This document shows, in pieces, positions 36,080 to 44,370 of a stretch of DNA of 54,732 bases (the stretch's first letter is position 1; each line of letters opens with the position of its first letter). Under the pieces are notes generated by a model. That model saw nothing but the letters and a program-made list of their open reading frames with translations, had not been told where the DNA came from and ran no database searches. Source of the stretch: Naasia sp. (GTDB lineage Bacteria > Actinomycetota > Actinomycetes > Actinomycetales > Microbacteriaceae); NCBI RefSeq assembly GCF_025465545.1, contig NZ_JAODMK010000012.1, forward strand, positions 1 through 54,732, read 5' to 3'. The position numbers and the translations under genes were made by a program.

Positions 36080-39000
36080 TTCACCTCCGTGACGAGCAGG
36101 TCATCGAAGGAGACGACGCTCGGCAGCGACGTTACGCCACCGCCGAAGTAGGCGCCAAGGCCCACCCCGCCCGCGACCTGCAGCGAGGAGGTGCTGTCGG
36201 TCGCGGTCGCCTGCCACGCGGCCGGCTCCGTGGCGCCGACCTTCCACGCCTTGGCATTGAGGGTGGTCGCCCCGCTGCCCGTGACCTGGAAGCGGACCTG
36301 CAGTCGCTCGTCCGCCGCCATCGTGAGGTTCGACAGCGTCACGGTCTTGAGCGCCGCCGCGCCGGTGCGGTACAGCGCGAGCTGCACCTGACCCGCCGGC
36401 GTGAGCGTGACACGCACCCGGTAGTCCTCGGTTGCCGTGCGCCGACCGACGACAGCGGCGTAGACGTTTCCGCCCACCGGGAGCGGTCCGAAGCCGACGC
36501 TGACCTTGACCTCGGTCGCCGTCGAGGAGACGCCGTTGAGGTACGCCTCGATCGTCTTGCCGGCTGCCGGGGTCGTGATCTTGCCCGCGCCGTCGACCGA
36601 GAAGTACGACCCCCCGGCCTTCAGCGTCCAGGTGCCGCCGGTGGTGGCGGTGCCCCAGCCGCCGGTCACGGCGCGACCGAAGTCGTCAGTGGCCAGGGGC
36701 CCGGCGGGAGGAGTGACCGGAGCGGCGACGGTGACGGACTTCGTGATGGAGTCCGTCGCGCCCTTGTTGTCCGTCACGGTGAGCTTCACCGAGTAGGTGC
36801 CGGCCGAACCATAGTCGTGGTTCGGGGTGGCGCCGGTGCCGACGCCGCCGTCTCCGAAGGTCCACGCGTAGCCGTCCACCGTGCCGTCGACGTCGCTCGA
36901 CCCGGAGCCGTTGAAGCTGGCGGCCAGGTCGGTCGTGGTGAAGGAGAAGGCGGCGGTCGGGGCGGCATTCGTCGGCGCCGGGGGAGCAGACGCGGTCGGC
37001 CCTGCCCAGAAGTCGTCGAACCGGGTCGTGACCGATGCGGTTGCAGCGCCGTTGAGGTAGGTCGCGATACCCACTCCGCCCGCACTCTGGTAGCCGTCAG
37101 TGCTGTCCGTGGTGGTGAGGCGCCAGGCGGCCGGCTCCGTGCCGCCCACCTTCCAGACCTTCGCCTGGATCGTGGTCGGGGACGTTCCGGTGACCTGCAG
37201 CCGGATCCGGACCTTGTCAGCCGGGGCCATCGTCAGCCCGGCGACCACACCGCTCGTGAGCGTCGTGCCGTTGCGCTGCAGCTGCATCGTCACGGCGCCA
37301 GTTGTGCCGATCGCGAGGCGAACCCGGTAGTCATTGACGCCGATCCGGCGGCCGATGACGGCGATGTAGTGGTTCCCACCGGTGGCTGCCTGCGTCATCG
37401 ACGCAGTCACCTGCACTTCGGTGTCGGTCGAGGAGGCCGAGCCGAGGGTGGCGGTCAGCGTGCTGCCCGCCACCGAGGTGACGTTGCCGGTGCCGTTGAC
37501 CGAGTACCTCGTCGCGGAGCCTGTCGCAGTCCATGCCCCGCCGAGGTCGGCGTTGCCGAGACCGGCGGAGAGGGTGCGGTCGAATGCGTCGCGAGCCAGG
37601 TCACCGGTGGCCGGGGGAGCGGCGGTGACTGTCACCGGATGGGTGACTGAATCGGTCGCTCCCTTGTCGTCGGTGACCGTGAGGATCACGTCGTAGGTAC
37701 CGGCCGCCGCGTACGTGTGCTCGGTCTTTGCGCCGGTTCCGCTGGTGCTGTCTCCGAAGTTCCAGGAGTAGCTGGCCACGGTGCCGTCGGAGTCGCTGGA
37801 TCCGCTGGCGTCCATGGTGGCCACCAGGTCGGCCGAGCTGGAGCTGAAGGCTGCCACCGGCGGTGCGTTGGCAGCGGCAACCGTGACCGTGTGGGTGACG
37901 CTGTCGCTCGCGCCGTCGTCGTCCGTCACCGTGAGGGTCACGATGTGGTCGCCCGCGGTCGTGTAGGTGTGGCCCGCGGTCGACCCGGTCGCCGTGCCTC
38001 CGTCCCCGAAGTTCCAGGCGTAGGAGCTCACGGTGCCGTCGGAGTCGGTCGAGCCGCTTCCGTCGACCGACAGGGTGAGGCCGGTCGAGGTCGAGGTGAA
38101 CGCGGCGGTCGGGGCGACATTCGCGGGAGTGCCGGAGCTGCCGGCGTTGTAGTGGCTGAGGACGTCGGAGGCGCTCAGCGCGTACCCGTAGACGGCGATC
38201 TCATCGATGGAGCCGCGGAGGTAGAACCAGCTCTCCCACGTGGTGTCGCCGCCGATGCGCCAGTAATTGACGGAGTTCTCGGCGCCCGTCTGGCCGTTCT
38301 GGCCGGCCAGAGAGCCGTCGACGTAGAGCTTCATGCCGGCGGAGGACTGCGTGGCGACCACGTAGTGCCACTTGTTGTCGTTGTATCCCGGGGCCGTTGT
38401 GGCGAGATTTGTTCCGCCCGTCCACGTTCCGAAGACGATGGTGCCGTCCGCCCTGAGGAAGACGTCGCGATCGTGGCTGCCGGAGTTCCCCGTCTGGTTG
38501 CCGCCGAAGCCGATCAGCTTTCCGCCCGAGGTCGAGTCCGTCTTGAACCAGCCCTCCAGCGAGTAGGTGGTGGGGTTGCTGAACCGGCGGTTGGTGTAGA
38601 CGGTGTCGTCGTTGCCGTCGAAGGAGCCGGCAGTGTCGGTGGTGCCGACCACGGCGCCGGCGGCCCCGTGCGTGACCCCGTTGGCGTACGTGCCGTCGTT
38701 GCCGTTGCCGCTCGAGTCCACCGCGGTCGTGCCGGAGGTCTCGCCCAGACGGTAGTAGAGGTCCGGCTGTGCGGCATAGACGGTGCTGCCGTAGGCATCG
38801 GTCGGGACGACGGCGCCCGCAAGGGTGCGGCCGGAGAGCGTGTAGTGCTCACGGACCTGGTCGCGGGTCAGCGCTCCGTCGTAGATCGAGACGTCGTCGA
38901 TCTTGCCGTCGAAGTAGTTGTCGCCATTCCACGCGCTGTCACCGCCGACTCGCCAGTAGCCCGAGTAGCCCTGGGCCGAGGTCACGTCGCTGCGCCGGTC

Positions 39001-41172
39001 GACTCGCGCACCGTCGATGTAGAGCTGCATGCCGGACGCGTCCATCATGGCGACCGCCTGGTGCCACTGGCCGTCGTTGAGACCCGCCTTGCTCTGCACG
39101 GTGGCCGTGAACCCGGGGTACACCCCGAAGTACACGGTGCCGCTGCCGTCCATGTAGATGTGTCGGTCGTAGGCGCTGGAGTTGCCGGTGTTGCTGTTGC
39201 CGAAGCCGACGATCTTGCCGCCTGTCGTGCTGGTCGTGTTGAACCAGCTCTCCAGGGCGAACGTCTGCGGGCCGTCGATGGGGGTGGTGCTGGCCACGAG
39301 GCCGGTCCCGTCGCCGGAGAAGGTCGCCGCAGCGTTGGAGTCGCCGTTGATGGCGCCGCTCTGGCCGAAGCCGACGCCGCTGCCGGCTGTTCCGTCGTTG
39401 AAGCCGGCCCAGTCGACCACCGAGGTGGAGCCGGACGGGTCACCGAGGCGCCAGAAGGTGCTGGCGTGGTCGTCGAGCACAGCCTGCGCGTAGTCGCTGA
39501 CCTCGCCGGTGGCGGAGATCGTGACGCTGACCGCAGCGCTCAGCTTGGAGTTGAGGTACGGGTCGATCGCCTTCACCTGGTAGGTGTGGGTGCTCCCGGC
39601 ATCGAGGCCGGTGTCGAGGTAGCCGAGGTGCGGTCGCTGCCACCAGGCCTTGGAGCCGGCGCTGGTCGTGTAGATGAGCTGCCCGTCGCGGCGGAGCTCG
39701 TACGTGAGGAGCTCGTTGTCGCGGTCGTAGTTGGCGAGCCAGCCGATGCGGGCGGTGCCCTTGGCGTAGGAGCTCACGGTGGGGGTCCAGTCCGCGCCGG
39801 CGAGGCGAGGGGCGTCCTTGTTGGGTGCGATGCTCTTGACCGCGAACCGGACGAGGCCCATCTGCGCGCGCTGGTTCACTCCCGGGAAGTCGCCGCCGTA
39901 GACCACGTACTGGTCGTTCGCCGCGACGCTCCAGGCAGCCTGGCCGCTGGGGCCGGTGTAGAAGTCCGGGTACCAGGTGAGCAGGCTCGGGATGGTTGTG
40001 CCTTCCCAGCTGGGGTAGCCGAGCGTGTTGCCGTTGGCGACGTTCGAGGAGGGCGCCTTGGACCAGGCGAGACCACGCTGCACGGTCCACGGCTCGGTCT
40101 GGGGGTAGCCGCCCGACGTGCCGCAGTAGTGGGGGTGCCCGGCGATGTAGACCACGCCATTGCCCTGCGCAGCGCTGTAGGTGTCGCCGTGGCAGTCTTC
40201 GACCCAGATCAGGTCGCCGGTGCTCCAGTCGGCGCGGAAGGTGCCCTCCAGGTTGCCGCCGCCGCCGAAGTGGTAGCCGGTGCCGTAGATGCTGTCGGAG
40301 TCGCTGCTGAGGCTCCAGATGGCGGCGTCGGCGCCAGCGTTCTTCACGCGCTTGGCGACGCTCCAGGCCAGGTTCTGACCGGTGACCGAGTCCACGGCGC
40401 CGAGGCCGTAGCCGGCGTCATCGCCGACATTCGGGCCACCCTGGCTGTTGAGGGTCGTGAAGTGGCCCCCGAAGACCACCTTGCTTCCGTCAGGGCTGAC
40501 GACCATGGCGCGCGCACGGCGGTCCATGGCGGGAGCGAACGGGAGCAGGGCTCCGTTGGTGGCCGAGACCGCGCCGCCCCGCAGCCGTGCCGAGGACCCG
40601 ATGGCCGTGAAGTCGCCGGCCAGGTAGACGGTGCTGCCGTGCACACCGATGGCGTCCACGATCTTGTTGACCGAAGGCTTGAACGTGGTGATCAGCGAGC
40701 CGTCCGCGATGTTCACGGCGGCGATGCGGTTGCGGACCACGCCGTTGACCTGCGTGAAGTTTCCGCCGATGTAGAGGCGGGTCTTGTCAGGGGACACCTC
40801 GATGGTCTTGATCTCACCGTTGGTGGTGGGAGCGAACGAGGTGTTCAGCACGCCCGTCCTGATGTCGTAGGCGAGGAGATTGGCTCGCGCGACCTGACCG
40901 GCTCCGCCCTCGCCGACCCCGGCGGGGCGGGCGCTGGTGAACGACCCTCCGACGTAGACGGTGTTGCCGACGATCTTCTGAGTCCAGACGATTCCGGACT
41001 TGTTGATCTGCACGGTGGGCAGAACGTCGGAGGCGACCGTCTCCGGCACTCCCGCCAGGGGAGCGGTGTCCGCATAGGCGGGCGCCACGAAGGACAGCCC
41101 TGCTGCGAGGACCACGGAAGCGGTCAGAAACGACGTCAGCGCGCGAACGCGCGCAGGAACAGAAATGGCCAC
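36076..41172 (-). CDS. giant secreted protein: beta-propeller, 2 LamG, 3 PKD, 2 beta-sandwich domains
   Basis: A 1698-residue secreted protein. The signal peptide ends at about APAYA/DTAP (34). Residues 50-450 are a beta-propeller of delta-60/DUF5122 type with VGGSFT, IGGNFT, LAGDFT and FGGHFT at blade ends, and a conserved DCHGDTYS...GHPHYCGTSGG segment (about 326-355). There follow a fibronectin-like domain (455-555), LamG domains (560-780 and 795-1010), PKD domains (1019-1099, 1103-1183 and 1403-1483, each with NFGDG or TFGDG) and two related beta-sandwich domains (1190-1390, 1493-1698). There is no LPxTG or other sorting signal. GTG 41172 is used because the signal peptide starts there. 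The protein probably binds surface glycan. Confidence 0.85.
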   Translation of the reverse strand: MAISVPARVRALTSFLTASVVLAAGLSFVAPAYADTAPLAGVPETVASDVLPTVQINKSGIVWTQKIVGNTVYVGGSFTSARPAGVGEGGAGQVARANLLAYDIRTGVLNTSFAPTTNGEIKTIEVSPDKTRLYIGGNFTQVNGVVRNRIAAVNIADGSLITTFKPSVNKIVDAIGVHGSTVYLAGDFTAIGSSARLRGGAVSATNGALLPFAPAMDRRARAMVVSPDGSKVVFGGHFTTLNSQGGPNVGDDAGYGLGAVDSVTGQNLAWSVAKRVKNAGADAAIWSLSSDSDSIYGTGYHFGGGGNLEGTFRADWSTGDLIWVEDCHGDTYSAAQGNGVVYIAGHPHYCGTSGGYPQTEPWTVQRGLAWSKAPSSNVANGNTLGYPSWEGTTIPSLLTWYPDFYTGPSGQAAWSVAANDQYVVYGGDFPGVNQRAQMGLVRFAVKSIAPNKDAPRLAGADWTPTVSSYAKGTARIGWLANYDRDNELLTYELRRDGQLIYTTSAGSKAWWQRPHLGYLDTGLDAGSTHTYQVKAIDPYLNSKLSAAVSVTISATGEVSDYAQAVLDDHASTFWRLGDPSGSTSVVDWAGFNDGTAGSGVGFGQSGAINGDSNAAATFSGDGTGLVASTTPIDGPQTFALESWFNTTSTTGGKIVGFGNSNTGNSSAYDRHIYMDGSGTVYFGVYPGFTATVQSKAGLNDGQWHQAVAMMDASGMQLYIDGARVDRRSDVTSAQGYSGYWRVGGDSAWNGDNYFDGKIDDVSIYDGALTRDQVREHYTLSGRTLAGAVVPTDAYGSTVYAAQPDLYYRLGETSGTTAVDSSGNGNDGTYANGVTHGAAGAVVGTTDTAGSFDGNDDTVYTNRRFSNPTTYSLEGWFKTDSTSGGKLIGFGGNQTGNSGSHDRDVFLRADGTIVFGTWTGGTNLATTAPGYNDNKWHYVVATQSSAGMKLYVDGSLAGQNGQTGAENSVNYWRIGGDTTWESWFYLRGSIDEIAVYGYALSASDVLSHYNAGSSGTPANVAPTAAFTSTSTGLTLSVDGSGSTDSDGTVSSYAWNFGDGGTATGSTAGHTYTTAGDHIVTLTVTDDDGASDSVTHTVTVAAANAPPVAAFSSSSADLVATMDASGSSDSDGTVASYSWNFGDSTSGTGAKTEHTYAAAGTYDVILTVTDDKGATDSVTHPVTVTAAPPATGDLARDAFDRTLSAGLGNADLGGAWTATGSATRYSVNGTGNVTSVAGSTLTATLGSASSTDTEVQVTASMTQAATGGNHYIAVIGRRIGVNDYRVRLAIGTTGAVTMQLQRNGTTLTSGVVAGLTMAPADKVRIRLQVTGTSPTTIQAKVWKVGGTEPAAWRLTTTDSTDGYQSAGGVGIATYLNGAATASVTTRFDDFWAGPTASAPPAPTNAAPTAAFSFTTTDLAASFNGSGSSDVDGTVDGYAWTFGDGGVGTGATPNHDYGSAGTYSVKLTVTDNKGATDSITKSVTVAAPVTPPAGPLATDDFGRAVTGGWGTATTGGTWTLKAGGSYFSVDGAGKITTPAAGKTIEAYLNGVSSTATEVKVSVGFGPLPVGGNVYAAVVGRRTATEDYRVRVTLTPAGQVQLALYRTGAAALKTVTLSNLTMAADERLQVRFQVTGSGATTLNAKAWKVGATEPAAWQATATDSTSSLQVAGGVGLGAYFGGGVTSLPSVVSFDDLLVTEVK

Positions 41173-41275
41173 GGGTAAGCCTTCGGGTGGGTATCGGCTG
41201 CTTTCGGGTAAAGCGCCAGTAGCCCGAAGTATAAGCGAGGATTCGCGGGGGTCGGATAGCCCCGCGTTAGGGGGC
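41167..41275 (-). promoter_or_regulatory. promoter, hairpin leader and start-codon hairpin of the 1698-residue protein gene
   Basis: Minus strand. The repeat GCCCCCTAACGCGGGGC lies at 41275-41259, and the TATACT -10 box is at 41233-41228, 41 bases from its C-tract. The hairpin GCTTT-ACCCG-AAAGC is at 41214-41200. A second CTTACCCG (41179-41172) sits in GGCTTACCCGTGGCC at 41181-41167, a stem that contains the GTG start codon, with AAGG as ribosome-binding site directly before it. Confidence 0.6.
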
Positions 41276-41305
41276 CATCCCCGGAATCGTGCGGCAGGGC
41301 TGGGT

Positions 41306-42070
41306 TCAGCGGGGGCCTTCGCCCTCGAAGGCGATGATCGGAGCGTCGACACTGGTGAACACCAGGAGCCGCACGAGGTCGCGCTCCTCGAGCGGAACGT
41401 TGTACACGTACGAGCCCTTCACGGTCTTTCCGGCACCCACTTCGGCCGGGACCATGGAGCTCTCCTCCTGCTCGAGTTCGATTGCGGGAGTGCGGTCCTT
41501 TCCGTAATCCGCATTCACGGCGACCTGTTGCAGCGACATCTTCTTCTTCGTGGAGTTCGTGAATTCCACGACGAACTGCAGAGCGGGGCCGGCGATCTCA
41601 CCGGGGGCGTCTGCGGTTCCCTTGATCGCCTTGATCGAGGTGACGGCCACGGTGAGTCCCGGCTCGACGGCCGGAGTGCTCTCGAACGGGGCAGGGACCT
41701 CTTCCATCGGCTTGCCGACGGGCGTCGAATCCGGGGCGGGCGCCGCTGACGCGGACGGGGACGGGGACACGGAGGGGGAGGCCGTGGGTGAGGCAAGCGC
41801 GGTCGCCGTCGGTGAAGAGGTCGTGGCGCCACTGGGGCTGGAGGTGGGCCCGGGCTTCGCTCCGCCGAGAACTGCGCTGAGGATGAAGCCGGTGAGAGCG
41901 AGGAGGGCGACGACGGCGACACCGACGATCACCCAAGTGCGGCGTCGCGACGTCCGCTCAGGCGTTGCTGGATCGTCGTCGGTCACGATGAGCTCGCAAT
42001 CTGGATAGTTGCTCCGGGAGAGCAAATATAGTCTCCGCCGCTCGTTCGCGGGGCGAGGATCGCGCAGCAT
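41306..42070 (-). CDS. single-span anchored protein with Ser/Pro linker and Ig-like domain
   Basis: A 254-residue protein with an Arg-rich cytoplasmic N-terminus, one span (about 48-70, TWVIVGVAVVALLALTGFILSAVLGG), a Ser/Pro/Thr/Ala-rich linker (about 75-120) and a C-terminal beta-rich domain (about 130-254) with LTVAVTSIKAIKGTA and LQFVVEFTNSTKKKMSLQQVAVNADYG. The latter resembles DUF4352-type immunoglobulin-like domains of lipoproteins. The function is unknown; a surface protein of the glycan cluster is likely. ATG 42070 has AAGGGGAA upstream; a shorter start at GTG 41986 would still leave the span intact and cannot be excluded. The divergent gene at 42128 shares the inverted repeat between them. 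Confidence 0.65.
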   Translation of the reverse strand: MLRDPRPANERRRLYLLSRSNYPDCELIVTDDDPATPERTSRRRTWVIVGVAVVALLALTGFILSAVLGGAKPGPTSSPSGATTSSPTATALASPTASPSVSPSPSASAAPAPDSTPVGKPMEEVPAPFESTPAVEPGLTVAVTSIKAIKGTADAPGEIAGPALQFVVEFTNSTKKKMSLQQVAVNADYGKDRTPAIELEQEESSMVPAEVGAGKTVKGSYVYNVPLEERDLVRLLVFTSVDAPIIAFEGEGPR

Positions 42071-42073
42071 TCG

Positions 42074-42127
42074 TTCCCCTTCTATTGGGGGAATGCCTCC
42101 CAGAGGGCCGCTCCCTACACTTGCGGA
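42074..42127 (+). promoter_or_regulatory. leaderless promoter of the 42128 acyltransferase gene with C/G-tract repeat
   Basis: TTCCCC-TTCTATT-GGGGGAA at 42074-42093 is an inverted repeat. Its C-tract starts 40 bases before the -10 box TACACT at 42116-42121, which is followed by exactly six bases and the GTG at 42128. The repeat also carries the ribosome-binding site of the leftward gene on the other strand. Confidence 0.55.
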
Positions 42128-44242
42128 GTGACCCGAACACTCGCTGCTTCGCCGCGCCGTGCGGAAGCGGCGACGCCGAATGGCGGCTTTCTGGTCGAGA
42201 TTCAGGCCCTCCGCGCGATCGCGGTGCTCCTCGTCGTTCTCTATCACCTCTGGCCCGCATATCTCCGGGGCGGTTATGTCGGTGTCGACGTCTTCTTCGT
42301 TATCTCCGGCTACCTGATCAGTGCTCATGTGATTCGTTCTCTTGAGCGCGGGCGATTCACCCTCAGCGACTTCTACGCCCGCCGCATTCGCCGGCTGCTC
42401 CCTGCGTCGTTGACGGTGCTCCTGGCAGCGGGCATCGCGACACTTGTCTGGGCGCCGCAGCTGCACTGGATCGACACCGGCAAGAACATCGTCGCCAGTG
42501 CGTTCTACGTGGAGAACTGGTCCCTTCTCTTCAACGCGGTGGACTACTTGGGCGCGTCGGCCGACGTGATCCCCTCGCAGCACTTCTGGTCGCTGTCGGT
42601 GGAGGAGCAGTTCTACCTCGTCTGGCCCGTCTTCCTTCTTCTCGGCTGCACCCTCGCCGCACGGCGCGGCTGGCCGGTGCGCCGCGTGCTCGCGGTCCTG
42701 GTGGGGATCGTCGTGGTGGTCTCGCTCGCCTACTCGGCTGTGTCCACGGCCGTGGACCAGGCCAGCGCGTACTTCAACACCGGCACTCGCGTGTGGGAGT
42801 TCGGCGCGGGCACCCTCCTCGCCATCTGGCTGGCGAAGGCGCCCAAAGTGGGAGCGTGGGGTGTCCCCGTCACCTGGCTGGGGCTGGCCGCGATCCTCGC
42901 CGCCGCACTCACCTACACTGACGCCTCCGCGTTCCCCGGCTATCTGGCTCTCGTGCCGGTCCTCGGCACTGCGATGGTGATCGCAGGGCGGGGAAGACGC
43001 GGGCCCGCCTCCCCGGCCCCGCTGTTCGCGCTCCGGCCGGTGCAGTTCCTGGGCGACATCTCCTACTCCGTGTACCTCTGGCACTGGCCGCTCATCGTTC
43101 TGCTGCCGCTGGGACTGGGGCTTCCCCTCTCCAATCCGCTCAAGGCACTCATCCTCGTCGTCACGCTCGTGCTGGCCTGGGCCAGCAAGCGGTTCATCGA
43201 GGACCCGTTCCGCATCGACCGGCCCGGCACGGCTGACAAGCCGAAGAAGGCGGTGAGCCGGCGGCGGATCTTCACCCTCGCCGCTGCCGGGATGGTGCTG
43301 GTGAGCGTCGTCGGCGGCGCGGGGTGGGCGGTCAGCTCGGCGAAGGCCAGCCAAGCCCAGGCTGTACTCGACGCCCTGCCTGACCCACTGACGGTCCCGT
43401 GCTTCGGCGCGGCGGCGCTCGCCGATCCCGTGAAGTGTGCGCAACAGGGCACAGGAGCGATCTACCCGGATCCCATCGTCGCGGCGCTCGACACCGGCGA
43501 TCGGCGGGACCCGCCGTGCCAGCAGTCCAGCTCGGGAACCGAGGTCATCGTCTGCTCCTTCGGCTCCAAGGACCCGGCGGCTCCGCGATACGCGCTCGTC
43601 GGCGACTCGCACGCCGCACAGTGGATGTCCGCGATGCGGGTCCTTGCCCTGCGGAACGGCTGGCACCTCGACACGTACCTCAGGTCCGGCTGCGGCCTCT
43701 CCACCATTCCTGCCGGCGGCCTCGGGGTCGTATCCCGATGCGTCGAGTGGAACGACCAGGCTCTGCAGCAGCTCGTCGACGGCCACTACGACGTCGTCGT
43801 GGTCTCCATGCGCAGCAGCATCGTGGGTGGGGCGGCCAAGACTGACGCGGATCTCGCCCGAAACGTCTCCGAGATCGACACCAGCTGGCGGGCGGTCCAG
43901 TCCTCGGGCGCCCGGATCGTCGCGATCCGCGACACTCCTCAGCCCGTGAGCGCGGGGATCCCCGACGCGCCGAGGTGCGTCGCGGGAACCCCTGACTACC
44001 TCATCGCCTGTTCCTTCACGCGCGCCAAGGGCCTGGTGCCTGATCCCGAGGTGGAGGCCGCTCGGGTGAACGGGAACGTGGCCGTGCTGGATCTCACCGA
44101 CAGGTTCTGCTCACGGGACACCTGCGCTCCGGTGATCGGAGATGTCCTCGTGTATCGCGACGGGCACCACGTGAGCGCCCTCTACATCACGACGCTGGCG
44201 CCCTTCCTCGACGAGGCGCTGGCTGACGCGCTGGCCGGCTGA
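42128..44242 (+). CDS. OafA-like acyltransferase with C-terminal SGNH domain
   Basis: A 704-residue two-domain protein. Residues about 18-385 are an acyltransferase 3 membrane domain: FLVEIQALRAIAVLLVVLYHL, GGYVGVDVFFVISGYLIS, DFYARRIRRLLPASL and HFWSLSVEEQFYLVWP. An extra span at about 395-415 leads to an extracytoplasmic SGNH domain (about 440-704) with YALVGDSHAAQW carrying the nucleophile Ser, and a late RDGHHVSALY carrying the catalytic His. This is the layout of OafA/OatA-type O-acetyltransferases: the membrane part passes the acetyl group across and the SGNH part places it on the glycan. The mRNA appears leaderless. Confidence 0.92.
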   Translation: MTRTLAASPRRAEAATPNGGFLVEIQALRAIAVLLVVLYHLWPAYLRGGYVGVDVFFVISGYLISAHVIRSLERGRFTLSDFYARRIRRLLPASLTVLLAAGIATLVWAPQLHWIDTGKNIVASAFYVENWSLLFNAVDYLGASADVIPSQHFWSLSVEEQFYLVWPVFLLLGCTLAARRGWPVRRVLAVLVGIVVVVSLAYSAVSTAVDQASAYFNTGTRVWEFGAGTLLAIWLAKAPKVGAWGVPVTWLGLAAILAAALTYTDASAFPGYLALVPVLGTAMVIAGRGRRGPASPAPLFALRPVQFLGDISYSVYLWHWPLIVLLPLGLGLPLSNPLKALILVVTLVLAWASKRFIEDPFRIDRPGTADKPKKAVSRRRIFTLAAAGMVLVSVVGGAGWAVSSAKASQAQAVLDALPDPLTVPCFGAAALADPVKCAQQGTGAIYPDPIVAALDTGDRRDPPCQQSSSGTEVIVCSFGSKDPAAPRYALVGDSHAAQWMSAMRVLALRNGWHLDTYLRSGCGLSTIPAGGLGVVSRCVEWNDQALQQLVDGHYDVVVVSMRSSIVGGAAKTDADLARNVSEIDTSWRAVQSSGARIVAIRDTPQPVSAGIPDAPRCVAGTPDYLIACSFTRAKGLVPDPEVEAARVNGNVAVLDLTDRFCSRDTCAPVIGDVLVYRDGHHVSALYITTLAPFLDEALADALAG

Positions 44243-44330
44243 CCGAACCGCGGCCCGGCCGGCGCCCGGGCAGGCCCACCGGGCAGGGAATCCGTGCCCG
44301 ACCGGACATCGCCGCCGGCTTCCACGCACA

Positions 44331-44365
44331 GAGACGGCAGCCGCCACAGAGGCGGCTGCCGTCTC
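44331..44365. terminator. bidirectional terminator hairpin
   Basis: A perfect 15-bp stem, GAGACGGCAGCCGCC with GGCGGCTGCCGTCTC, encloses a 5-base loop ACAGA. It lies between the convergent acyltransferase gene (stop 44242) and the leftward 1078-residue protein gene (stop 44371) and can serve both. Confidence 0.85.
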
Positions 44366-44370
44366 AGACC

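Noticed and set aside
37717-41178. A 1153-residue plus-strand open frame opposite the giant secreted protein, with many Val, Gly and Arg residues.
   Set aside because: It is antisense to a protein with clear domains and a signal peptide. Long antisense frames are normal at this GC content, and it has no recognisable motif or ribosome-binding site.
42071-43786. N-terminal extension of the 254-residue anchored protein to 826 residues.
   Set aside because: The extra part is antisense to the OafA-like acyltransferase gene and has no ribosome-binding site at its start, while 42070 does.
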